NCBI RefSeq assembly: GCF_003344965.1
Contig: NZ_CP031194.1
Location: 2,852,001-2,916,000 of the forward strand
Source of the DNA: Streptomyces paludis
GTDB taxonomy: Bacteria > Actinomycetota > Actinomycetes > Streptomycetales > Streptomycetaceae
Direction: 5' to 3'
Length of the DNA stretch: 64,000 nucleotides
The notes beneath the pieces were generated by a model. It did no database searches and was not told where the DNA came from. It worked only from the letters and a program-made list of their open reading frames with translations. The first letter of the stretch is position 1. Each line of letters begins with the position of its first letter. Below, in pieces: positions 51,416 through 59,696 of this stretch. Position numbers and translations under genes: made by a program.

Positions 51416-54400
51416 TCAGCTCGCCGCGTGACGACCCGACCCCGAGCCCTCCGCCGTCACCTCCCCCGCCACCCGTGTGATCGCCGCCTCCACCCCGCCC
51501 ATCCGGTCCGCCAGCAGCCCCAGCGCCGCGATCGCCCGCGTCAGCGGGTCGTCCTCCGGGCCGCCGAGGGTCGTGTTGCGTACGTGGGACCGCTTGATCT
51601 CCGTCCAGCGCGCCGCCCGCTCCGGGGTCAACGTGCCGCGCAGTGCGGCGAGTTTGAGGAGGTTGGACTCGGCGCCCGAGGTCAGCGTCTGGGCCTCGCC
51701 CGTGTAGTGGTCGTCGATGACGGCGGCCAGCTCGTCGTCGTTCATGACGGCGTCGATCCGGGCCACGATCTTGTTCATGTTGCGGTACGAGCCCTGGAGC
51801 AGGAACGGCGGCTCCGTGCGCGTCGCGTCGGACTGGGCCGCCGAGGCGATATACGCCTCGTTGACCGCCAGCACCGTCCGGCGCGCCGTCAGCAGATGCC
51901 GCAGGACGGCCACAACGCGGTCGAGTTCGGCCGGTGCGTACGGATGCGTCAGCCGGTCGGCGGCGGCCGTCGGGTCCCCAGCAGCCAGGCGTACGAGAAT
52001 CTCCAGGTCAGCCCGGTCACGCGCCGCGAGCGGGGCGAGGACCGGGTGGGAGGTGAGGGCGTTCTCCACGAAGCTCAGCGCGAAGACGTCCTCCTTCCCG
52101 GTCAGCACATCGCCCAGATTCCACACGTCGGCCCGGTTGGCGAGCATGTCCGGGATACGGAAGCGGTGGCCGGACTCGGTGTACGGGTTGCCCGCCATGC
52201 AGACCGCGAAGCGCTTGCCGCGCAGGTCGTACGTCCGCGACTCGCCGTTCCGTACGCCCTCGATACGGCGCTGCGCGTCGCAGAGCGGGATGAACTGCTG
52301 GAGCAGCTCGGGCGAGGTGTGCTGGATGTCGTCCAGGTAGAGCAGGGTGTTGTTGCCCGCCTCCAGCGCAAAGTTGATCTTCTCGACCTCCTGGCGGGCG
52401 GTCGCGTTCGGTGCCCGGTCCGGGTCGAGGGAGGTGACGGCGTGGCCCAGGGCCGGGCCGTTGATCTTGACGAGGACCAGGCCCAGCCGGTCGGCCACGT
52501 ACTCCATGAGCGTTGTCTTGCCGTAGCCCGGCGGGGAGACGAGGAGCAGCAGGCCGTTGCTGTCGGTGCGCCTGGACTCGCCGGCCGTACCGAGCTGCTT
52601 GGCGAGGTTGTCGCCGATGAGCGGCAGATAGACCTCGTCGATGAGGCGGTTGCGCACGAAGGACGACATGACGCGCGGCCGGTAGTCGTCCAGCCGCAGC
52701 CGCGCCCGCTCGGCCGCGACGAGAGTGCCGCGCAGCCGCTGGTACGCGCGGAAGGCGGGGGCGACGCGGGTGCGGAAGTCGGCCGTACGGGCCAGGAGTT
52801 CATCCAGTCGTACGGTCAGCCGTCGTCGTTCGATCCGCGGATGGGCACCGAGCAGGCCGTCGACCGTTTCGCTGAGTGAGGCCGACACCTCGTAGCGGGG
52901 CAGGTCCGGGCACAGCTCGACCGCGACCGCCTCCGCCAGGTCGCCGGGGGTGATGCCGTCCTGGCCGCCCGCCGTCGCGTACGCGCCGAGCCAGTTCTCC
53001 ACGAGCTGGCGGCGCGCGGCGAGGTCGCCGCCGAGTCCGGCCAGGTCTTCGTCGTACGCGGAACTGCCGGAGCCCGAAGTGCCCACCGCGTGACGGAACT
53101 TGTCCAGCAGGGTGCGCGCGTCCGCGCTGGTGGCGAAGCCCTCGGGACCGGAGGTCAACTCCTCGAAGAGGTAGACAGAGGCCGGCCCGCCTACCGTCAA
53201 CTCCCCCATCGCCTGCGCCAGTTCCCCCTGGAGCGCCTCGATCGCGGGCGCCAGGCCGAACGTCTCCCTCGCGCGCGCCATCGACACCGCCCGCCGCGTC
53301 CACGCCGCGCGCGCCTCCGGTGTCGTACCGTGCGCCCAGAACAGCTGCGCGGCGGCGCGCGCGGCCGGTTCGTGGCGCAGGGCTCCGGCCTCGGCGCGCA
53401 GCCGCAGCAGGGCGCCGAGGATCAGGGTGGCGTCGCGGTCGTGGACGCCGCGCTCGTACCCCTCGTCGTATGCCTCCTCGGCCAACTTTCTTACAAGGGA
53501 GGCGAGTTCGGCCTCGGTGACCGGGCCGTCGGCCGCCCCGCTCGCCAGCAGCCGCGCGGCCAGGTACTCGCCCCGGTACACCTCGGCCGACTCCGACGGC
53601 AGCTCCTGCCCCCAGTACGGCCGCGTCGCCGCGAACTCCGGGTCGGTGACGGGCGCCCGGTAGTCGGTGCCGGTGAGCGCGAAGCTCAGCCCGCCCGCGC
53701 CCCCGCCATGGGGTACGAGGGTGAGGTCCAGCGGCTGCGTGTTCACGGCGAAGCTGTGCCGCCCCAGCCGGATCAGCGCGCCGCCGTCCGCGTACAGGTC
53801 CGTGCGGTCGCGCAGGGCGCGCGCCGCCTCCTGGCGGGCCGCCTTGATCCGGCCGTCCAGCTCCTCCGCCCGTACGCGGTCGCCCAGTTCGCGCAGCTCC
53901 GCGACCGTACGCCGGACCTTGGCGACCATCGGGTCGGAGGCGAAGTACGTGCTGACCTCGTCGGCCGAGCCGAGCGCCGCCGCCCGCCGGCCGATGGTCT
54001 CCAGCACCCGCGCCGCCGAGTCCCCCAGCCGCTCGGCGCGCCGCGCGCGGGCGTCCTGGAGTCCCTGCTTGCGGGCCGAGAACGTCTCGTAGACCTCGGT
54101 GCGCCGCTCCGCCAGCCCGGCGAGGAACTCGTCCGACTCCGCGAACCGGGATTCGAGGTTCTCCAGCCGCAGCAGCAGCGCGGCGAGCTGGTCGTCGCAG
54201 CTCTCGGGCGTGGTGGCGGCGGCCAGCGCGCCCGTGACCGCCTGCCCCAGCAGGGCGGACTCCGCCGCGAACTCCGCCCGGCCCTCCCGGTCGCCCAGCT
54301 CCCCGCGCCGCGCGTCCAGAGTGGCGCGGGCGGCGTTGACCCCGCCGAGGACCTCCGCGATGCGCTCCAGGATGGACGTACGGACCGTCGCGTCAGCGAT

Positions 54401-56383
54401 GTCCAGCCCCGCCACCACCTCGGTGACGGTACGCAGCCCCTCCGCCAGCTCGTCCAGCCGCGCCGCGACCGGCGCGGCCCCGGCGGCCGTGGTGAGCGCC
54501 TCGGCGGCGGCCGTCAGCGCCTCGGTGTCCGCGTGGTACGCGCTGAAGGCGTCCTCGCCGCGCAGGAACTCGACCGCCCGCCGCGCGAACGAGGTGAGGT
54601 CCCCCTCGACCTCGGCGGCCAGCGCGTCGATGCGCCCGGTGTCCGCGTACCGCTGCTCCTTGAGCGTGAGCAAGTGCCCCTGCGCACGCCGCAGTTCGGT
54701 CAGCCGCTCGACCCAGCCGGCGGCCGAGCGCGGCGCCTCGCCCCGGGTCCGGCGCACCAGAGCGGCGATCGTGGCCGCCGACTCGTCGAACGCGTCGGCG
54801 GCCCGCCGCGTCAGGGTCTGTACGGTCGCGAACTCGGCCAGCACCTGGTCGGCCGTCGCCCGTACCTCCGACAGCGGCCCGCGCAAATCGCCCGCCTCGG
54901 CGTCGCCCAGCCAGTGGTAGGTGTCGGTGGCGCGGACGCAGGCGGCGACGAGCGCCTCGTACCCCTGCGTGGTCGGGGTGGCCGTCCCGGTGACGGCGCG
55001 CGCCAGCGACAGGCAGTCGGAGATACCGCGCACGAGGTCGGCGTTGCCGATCCGGCCCAGCGGCCCGGCGTCGGCCGCGGCGGACGCGGCGGCGGCGTGG
55101 GTGTCGGAGACGTACGGCGAGCCCCAGATCTGGAGCGGGTGGATCCGGGCCGGCTCGTCGGTGTCCGGCGCCCGCAGGACCACCAGCGTGCCGTCCTCGA
55201 AGAGCGCGTGGCCCTGGCAGGGCAGCGGCGCCGCGACCTCCTTGCGGATCAGGTTGTACGGCAGGAGCAGGCCCCGGCCCTCGGCGCGGGCGTGGAACGC
55301 GTACAGCACGTCCTCGCCGTTCGGGGAGCGCAGCTCGCGCTCGAACTCCAGCCCGGTGGTGTCGGTGTCGAACGTCCGGTGCGCGCCGCTGGCCAGGCAG
55401 TAGCCGCCGGGGAAGACGATGCCCTGCTCCTCGGGCAGCCGCCGGCACGCCTGCCCGATGCCGTCGAGGCGTACGACGGTCCGGGTGACGGTGTTGAAGA
55501 CCAGGTGGCGCCGGGTCTCCTCCTTGTACGGGCGCACCCGCAGCAGGACGAGCGCCCCGGCCCGCGCGTACTCGACCTCGGCGTCGGCCAGCGACTGGAG
55601 CGGCTCGTCGACCGGCTCGGTGTACAGCGGCCCGGCACCCGAGGACGACGACTCGGTGTCGTTGTCCGCCTTCACGGTCAGCGCGCCGCCGACGGTCGAG
55701 ACGAAGACCGTGCCCCCGTCGATGGCGATGTGCGGGTACCGGCCGAGGACATGGTCCTCGCGGGTGGTCGCCGTCCACTCCACGTCCTGCCCGGCCGGGA
55801 GGACGTCGTCGCGCTCACCGCGCGCGTCCAGGAACCGCGCCGTCCCGTCCACGGCGATCGCCCAGCGCAGCACCCGTACGTCGGTGGCGCTCTCGCCGGT
55901 ACGGAAGACGGCGAGCAGCCGGCCCTCGGTGTGCCGGAGCCGGAGCAGCCGGGCGTCCCGGAAGTAGCGGTGCAGCTCCGCGAACTCCCGTACGAAGTCA
56001 GGGTCGTCGAGCAGTCCGGGCACGGCATCGGCCGGCAGCGGATTCAGCTCGCGGTCGTAGAGGGCGAGGACATCACCGACGGCCGGCGCCCCGGAGCCCG
56101 CCCTCTGCGCCTGCCCCGGCGGAACGTTGCTGCCGAGGAGCAGCGCCCCGCCCACCGCGACGACGTCCCGGGGCAGGCGCGGCTGCTCCGTGCGGATGCG
56201 CGCCGTCCCCGTGAGGGCCAGCTCCATCGAGCCGAACGCCTCGATCCGGCGGGCGTTCAGCGCCTCCGCGCGGCGCGCCAGCTCGGCGGCCCGCGCGCCG
56301 AGCCGGTCGCGCAGGACCTCGTACGTACCGGCGTCCACCGAGGCCGTCGCGGCCACTGCTGTCTCGGCCACTGCTGTCTCCAT
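51416..56383 (-). CDS. Giant AAA ATPase of the DUF3686 / DNA-repair-ATPase type
   Basis: 1655-aa protein. The first 500 residues hold a beta-rich domain with tandem strand patterns (GRYPHIAIDGGTVFVST and similar). Long helical, coiled-coil regions occupy about 500-1100. The AAA domain has Walker A SPPGYGKTTLM (near residue 1280) and Walker B NTLLYLDDIQHT (near 1348), followed by GNPYTESGHRFRIPDMLANRADV. This layout matches large bacterial proteins annotated as DNA repair ATPases; direct evidence for DNA repair is slight. It lies 136 bp downstream of a flotillin-like gene and probably forms a functional unit with it and the YqiJ-like protein. Confidence 0.85.
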   Translation of the reverse strand: METAVAETAVAATASVDAGTYEVLRDRLGARAAELARRAEALNARRIEAFGSMELALTGTARIRTEQPRLPRDVVAVGGALLLGSNVPPGQAQRAGSGAPAVGDVLALYDRELNPLPADAVPGLLDDPDFVREFAELHRYFRDARLLRLRHTEGRLLAVFRTGESATDVRVLRWAIAVDGTARFLDARGERDDVLPAGQDVEWTATTREDHVLGRYPHIAIDGGTVFVSTVGGALTVKADNDTESSSSGAGPLYTEPVDEPLQSLADAEVEYARAGALVLLRVRPYKEETRRHLVFNTVTRTVVRLDGIGQACRRLPEEQGIVFPGGYCLASGAHRTFDTDTTGLEFERELRSPNGEDVLYAFHARAEGRGLLLPYNLIRKEVAAPLPCQGHALFEDGTLVVLRAPDTDEPARIHPLQIWGSPYVSDTHAAAASAAADAGPLGRIGNADLVRGISDCLSLARAVTGTATPTTQGYEALVAACVRATDTYHWLGDAEAGDLRGPLSEVRATADQVLAEFATVQTLTRRAADAFDESAATIAALVRRTRGEAPRSAAGWVERLTELRRAQGHLLTLKEQRYADTGRIDALAAEVEGDLTSFARRAVEFLRGEDAFSAYHADTEALTAAAEALTTAAGAAPVAARLDELAEGLRTVTEVVAGLDIADATVRTSILERIAEVLGGVNAARATLDARRGELGDREGRAEFAAESALLGQAVTGALAAATTPESCDDQLAALLLRLENLESRFAESDEFLAGLAERRTEVYETFSARKQGLQDARARRAERLGDSAARVLETIGRRAAALGSADEVSTYFASDPMVAKVRRTVAELRELGDRVRAEELDGRIKAARQEAARALRDRTDLYADGGALIRLGRHSFAVNTQPLDLTLVPHGGGAGGLSFALTGTDYRAPVTDPEFAATRPYWGQELPSESAEVYRGEYLAARLLASGAADGPVTEAELASLVRKLAEEAYDEGYERGVHDRDATLILGALLRLRAEAGALRHEPAARAAAQLFWAHGTTPEARAAWTRRAVSMARARETFGLAPAIEALQGELAQAMGELTVGGPASVYLFEELTSGPEGFATSADARTLLDKFRHAVGTSGSGSSAYDEDLAGLGGDLAARRQLVENWLGAYATAGGQDGITPGDLAEAVAVELCPDLPRYEVSASLSETVDGLLGAHPRIERRRLTVRLDELLARTADFRTRVAPAFRAYQRLRGTLVAAERARLRLDDYRPRVMSSFVRNRLIDEVYLPLIGDNLAKQLGTAGESRRTDSNGLLLLVSPPGYGKTTLMEYVADRLGLVLVKINGPALGHAVTSLDPDRAPNATARQEVEKINFALEAGNNTLLYLDDIQHTSPELLQQFIPLCDAQRRIEGVRNGESRTYDLRGKRFAVCMAGNPYTESGHRFRIPDMLANRADVWNLGDVLTGKEDVFALSFVENALTSHPVLAPLAARDRADLEILVRLAAGDPTAAADRLTHPYAPAELDRVVAVLRHLLTARRTVLAVNEAYIASAAQSDATRTEPPFLLQGSYRNMNKIVARIDAVMNDDELAAVIDDHYTGEAQTLTSGAESNLLKLAALRGTLTPERAARWTEIKRSHVRNTTLGGPEDDPLTRAIAALGLLADRMGGVEAAITRVAGEVTAEGSGSGRHAAS

Positions 56384-56519
56384 CGGGCTCGTCGCCTTCC
56401 GTTCCGTACGAGTTCGTCATACGTGGGTCTTGTTACGCGGGGGATCCGGAACCATCGACCCCCGTACGGCGGCTTCGGATCCCCCACTCCCTCGGGTCGG
56501 GGCCCGCAGGCCCAGCCCC

Positions 56520-58628
56520 TCAGGCTTTACCGCGGCCCGCCCCCGCCGCCGCGCCGTTCAGCGTGGTGTTCAGCGCGGCGATCGGTGTGTCCGCGAGTCC
56601 CAGCCGGTCCGCCTGCTCCAGCAGCTGATCCAGCTGCGTGGACCCCGCGACCCCGGACTTCATCAGCTTCATCAGCAGCGCCGACACCGTCAGGTTCTGC
56701 ACATCGCCCGTCGAGACCGAGCCGAGGATCTGCTTCAGGTCTTCCGGCAGACTGGCCGAACCGTCCAGCCACGGCTTCGCCAGCGCCTGCGCCGTCTCCG
56801 AGTGGGCCATGAAGCCGTCGACGCTCTTGCCGAGCGAGATGGACGACACCAGCCGGTCGAAGAAGACGGACTCCCCGCCGACGATGTTGATGTCGGCGTT
56901 CTCCAGACCGGTGGCGAGCACCGTGGCCTGCGCCTCCGCCACCTGCCGCTGCACATCGAGACCGGCGAGCCGGATCTCCTTCTCCGCTTCGAGCCGCAGC
57001 CGGTACTCCTCGTGCGTACGGGACGCCTCGTCCAGCGCGGCCATCGCCGCGGCCTTCTCGGTCAGCCCCGCCGCCTCGGCCTTCAGCTTCTCGCCGATGA
57101 CCGCGGCGTCCGCCGTGGCCTGCGCCTGCGTACCCTCCGCGACCGCGAGCGCCTTGAGCCGCGCGCCCTCGGCCTCGGCCCGCAGCCGCGCCTCGGTCGC
57201 CTCGGCGGTGGCACGGCCGGCCTTCTCGATGACATCCGCCTCCCGCTCGCGGACCTGTGCCTCCGCGAGTCCGGCGGCGGCGGCCTCGGCCTGGATGCCC
57301 TCCGCGAGCCGCAGCTTGGCGCGCGAGTCGAGGTCCGCGGACTTCAACCGGGCCTCGGCGAGCGTCAGTTGCTCGGCCGCGAGGTGCTTGGCCGATGCCT
57401 CCGCCGCCTCGGCCGCCTTGATGTCCTTGACCAGCTTCTCCTGCGCCTCCGCCTCGGCGCCGATGATCACGGCCTGGCGGGTGCGCTCGGCCTCCTCGAC
57501 GATACGGAGCTTCTTGATGGACTCCTCCTGCTCCGCGACCGTACGGTCCACGGCGATCCGCTCGCGGATGACATCCGCGACCTCGCGGCGCTCCGCCTCG
57601 ACCTCCTTGTCCTTGGACATCCGGCTCATCTCGGTCTCGCGCTCGCGCCCGATGACCTCCAGCAGCCGGTCCTTCTCGATCCGCTCGTTCTCGATGGCGA
57701 TGACCCGCTCGCGGTTCTTCTGCGCCACCGCGATCTCGCGGGCCTGGTTCTCCCGCTGGATGCCGAGCTGCTCTTCCGTACGGAGGAACGCGGTCTGCGC
57801 ACCGAGCCGCTCCTCCTCCTGCACCTTGGCGGTCGCCGCCTCCTCCCGCGCCCGCAGCGTCTCGACCTCGCGGCGCTGCTTGATCTCAGCCTCGGCCTGG
57901 CGGCGCTCCAGCTCCAGGATGGTCTCCCGGGCGTCGACGTTCTGCCGGGTGATCTCCTTCTGCTCGGTGCGCTGGAACTCGTTCGTACGGACGTGCTCGA
58001 CCGCCGTCAGCTCGGTGATCTTGCGGATGCCCTGGGCGTCGAGGATGTTGGCGCCGTCGAGCTGGGTCATCGGGGTCTGCTCAAGGAAGTCGATGGCCGC
58101 GTCGTCGAGGTGGTAGCCGTTGAGGTCCGTACCGATGACCCGGATGATCCGGTCGCGGAACTCCTCGCGCTTGGTGTAGAGGTCGACGAAGTCGAGCTGC
58201 TTGCCGACGGTCTTGAGCGCCTCGGAGAACTTCGCCGCGAAGAACTCCTGGATGGCGACCTTGTCGCTGGCGCGCTCCGTGCCGATCGCCTGGGCGACCT
58301 TGATGACGTCCTCGACGGTCTTGTTGACGCGGACGAAGAATGAGATGTGGATGTCGGCGCGGATGTTGTCCTGGCAGATCAGCCCTTCCCGGCCGGTCCG
58401 GCGGATCTCGATGATCTTCACCGAGATGTCCATGTACTCGGCCTTGTGCAGGACCGGCAGCACGACGGCGCCCGTGAAGGTGACATCCACCTTCTTGGTC
58501 TTGGAGATGATCAGCGCCCGGCCCTGCTCCACCTTGCGGAACAACCGGCTGATCAGCAGAAACGTTGCGATGGCGATGAGCAGGACAACGGCGATCAGCA
58601 CGCCGATGCCCAGAGAGATGGCATCCAT
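56520..58628 (-). CDS. Flotillin-like SPFH/Band-7 protein (YqiK type)
   Basis: 702-aa membrane scaffold. An N-terminal helix (about residues 6-28) is followed by the SPFH domain (about 30-190: VEQGRALIISKTKKVDVTFTGAVVLPVLHKAEYMDIS...). A long Ala/Glu/Arg-rich coiled coil (about 215-560) leads to a C-terminal domain with NINIVGGESVFFDRL-type sequence. This matches YqiK-family flotillins, which form membrane microdomains. The small YqiJ-like gene lies upstream, the giant ATPase downstream; all run leftward. Confidence 0.93.
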   Translation of the reverse strand: MDAISLGIGVLIAVVLLIAIATFLLISRLFRKVEQGRALIISKTKKVDVTFTGAVVLPVLHKAEYMDISVKIIEIRRTGREGLICQDNIRADIHISFFVRVNKTVEDVIKVAQAIGTERASDKVAIQEFFAAKFSEALKTVGKQLDFVDLYTKREEFRDRIIRVIGTDLNGYHLDDAAIDFLEQTPMTQLDGANILDAQGIRKITELTAVEHVRTNEFQRTEQKEITRQNVDARETILELERRQAEAEIKQRREVETLRAREEAATAKVQEEERLGAQTAFLRTEEQLGIQRENQAREIAVAQKNRERVIAIENERIEKDRLLEVIGRERETEMSRMSKDKEVEAERREVADVIRERIAVDRTVAEQEESIKKLRIVEEAERTRQAVIIGAEAEAQEKLVKDIKAAEAAEASAKHLAAEQLTLAEARLKSADLDSRAKLRLAEGIQAEAAAAGLAEAQVREREADVIEKAGRATAEATEARLRAEAEGARLKALAVAEGTQAQATADAAVIGEKLKAEAAGLTEKAAAMAALDEASRTHEEYRLRLEAEKEIRLAGLDVQRQVAEAQATVLATGLENADINIVGGESVFFDRLVSSISLGKSVDGFMAHSETAQALAKPWLDGSASLPEDLKQILGSVSTGDVQNLTVSALLMKLMKSGVAGSTQLDQLLEQADRLGLADTPIAALNTTLNGAAAGAGRGKA

Positions 58629-58667
58629 GGGAGTCCTTGCGAAGCGAGAAAGAGAAGAAGGAAAGAC

Positions 58668-58700
58668 AAAGGCAAAGGCGAAGGCGAAGGCGAAGGCACA
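58668..58700. repeat. GGCGAA hexanucleotide repeat
   Basis: Four to five copies of AAGGCG in the 146-bp gap between the YqiJ-like stop and the flotillin start, on the minus strand a CGCCTT-rich run. It may affect expression of the flotillin gene by slippage. Confidence 0.7.
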
Positions 58701-58774
58701 GCGGACATGGCTGCGCCGGGCAGCGGTACGAGTGGGTCCGGCAGATGTACGAGTACGGGCAGCGCGCGTCGAGG

Positions 58775-59455
58775 TCAGGCGGCGTTGCGCGGGTCGAGCG
58801 CCGGGTCGTACGGCGCGACCCAGAAGAACTCGCCCTCCACGTCGAACGCGTACAGCAGCCCCGTGGACCCGGAAACCAGCGCGCCGGCCGTACCGGCCGT
58901 ACCTGCTTCATGGGCCGTCTCGGCCTGCCGCACCTGGACGAGCGCGGTCGAACCGTCCGCCGCCGCCACCTCGGCCTGACCGAAGTCGGCGGAGACGGAG
59001 CCGGTACGGATCGTGCACGTCAGCCCGATGAAGTCCAGCCGTGACGGCGGCGCCTGTTCAGGAACCAGGTCGCGCAGCCGCCGTACGAGCAGCCGCGTGA
59101 CACCCCAGGCGATCAGCGCCCCGGCGACGAGCACGGCGGCGGACCAGAGCGTACGGCCGGTGCCCGGCTCCACCTGCCGGCGCACCAGCACCGATCCCGC
59201 CAGGGTAGTGAACCAGGCAATGGCGATCAGCAGCGATACGGGAATGGTCACCGGCACTCCACCGAGCCCGGCGCCACCGGTACTTCCCGTACCACCGGCG
59301 CTGTCCGCGCCCGTGCCGGTGTCCATCGATGAGTTGAAGGCGTCGTGCTCGGCCGCGCCCGCCAGCACCAGCAGCCAGAAGGCGATCACCACGAGCAGCG
59401 CGGCGCCGAACAGGACGGCGGGGAAACCCAGTGCGGCGCCGATGAACTCGTTCAT
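58775..59455 (-). CDS. YqiJ-like membrane protein with C-terminal OB-fold-type domain
   Basis: 226-aa protein with helices near residues 10-35, 70-90 and 105-125, and a soluble C-terminal domain (about 140-226). That domain begins SRLDFIGLTCTIRTGSVSADFGQAEV, the beta-barrel pattern of NfeD/YqiJ OB-folds that pair with flotillins. ATG at 59455 has GGGGTGGGG upstream; the frame extends to 59605 but without a ribosome site. It is first in the flotillin-ATPase unit. Confidence 0.85.
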   Translation of the reverse strand: MNEFIGAALGFPAVLFGAALLVVIAFWLLVLAGAAEHDAFNSSMDTGTGADSAGGTGSTGGAGLGGVPVTIPVSLLIAIAWFTTLAGSVLVRRQVEPGTGRTLWSAAVLVAGALIAWGVTRLLVRRLRDLVPEQAPPSRLDFIGLTCTIRTGSVSADFGQAEVAAADGSTALVQVRQAETAHEAGTAGTAGALVSGSTGLLYAFDVEGEFFWVAPYDPALDPRNAA

Positions 59456-59623
59456 CCCCACCCCGCCTTCCCCGTCGATGTGTGTACCGGCCCCCGACGC
59501 CGATACGTTGCCGTATCGCGACGCCGGGGACCGGTCCCCCGCGGTTCCCCCGTGTTCCCCCGTGGTCCCCCGTTGCGGTGAGACCATTGTGCTTGCAGGG
59601 AGCATCGAAATACATTGCCGGAA

Positions 59624-59642
59624 CCCGGCAATCTTTACGTTT
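59624..59642 (-). terminator. Terminator of the 894-aa secreted protein gene
   Basis: ATTGCCGG (59624-59631) and CCGGCAAT (59635-59642) form an 8-bp stem with a 3-nt loop, about 55 bp past the stop codon. On the minus strand it is followed by GTATTTCG. The rest of 59456-59696 shows no gene; it includes a run of TTCCCCCGTG repeats near 59545-59570. Confidence 0.65.
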
Positions 59643-59696
59643 CCTTAATGCCGATCCCGTCCCCAACGGGCTGGATCGCGGGGGTACCGCGGGCCG

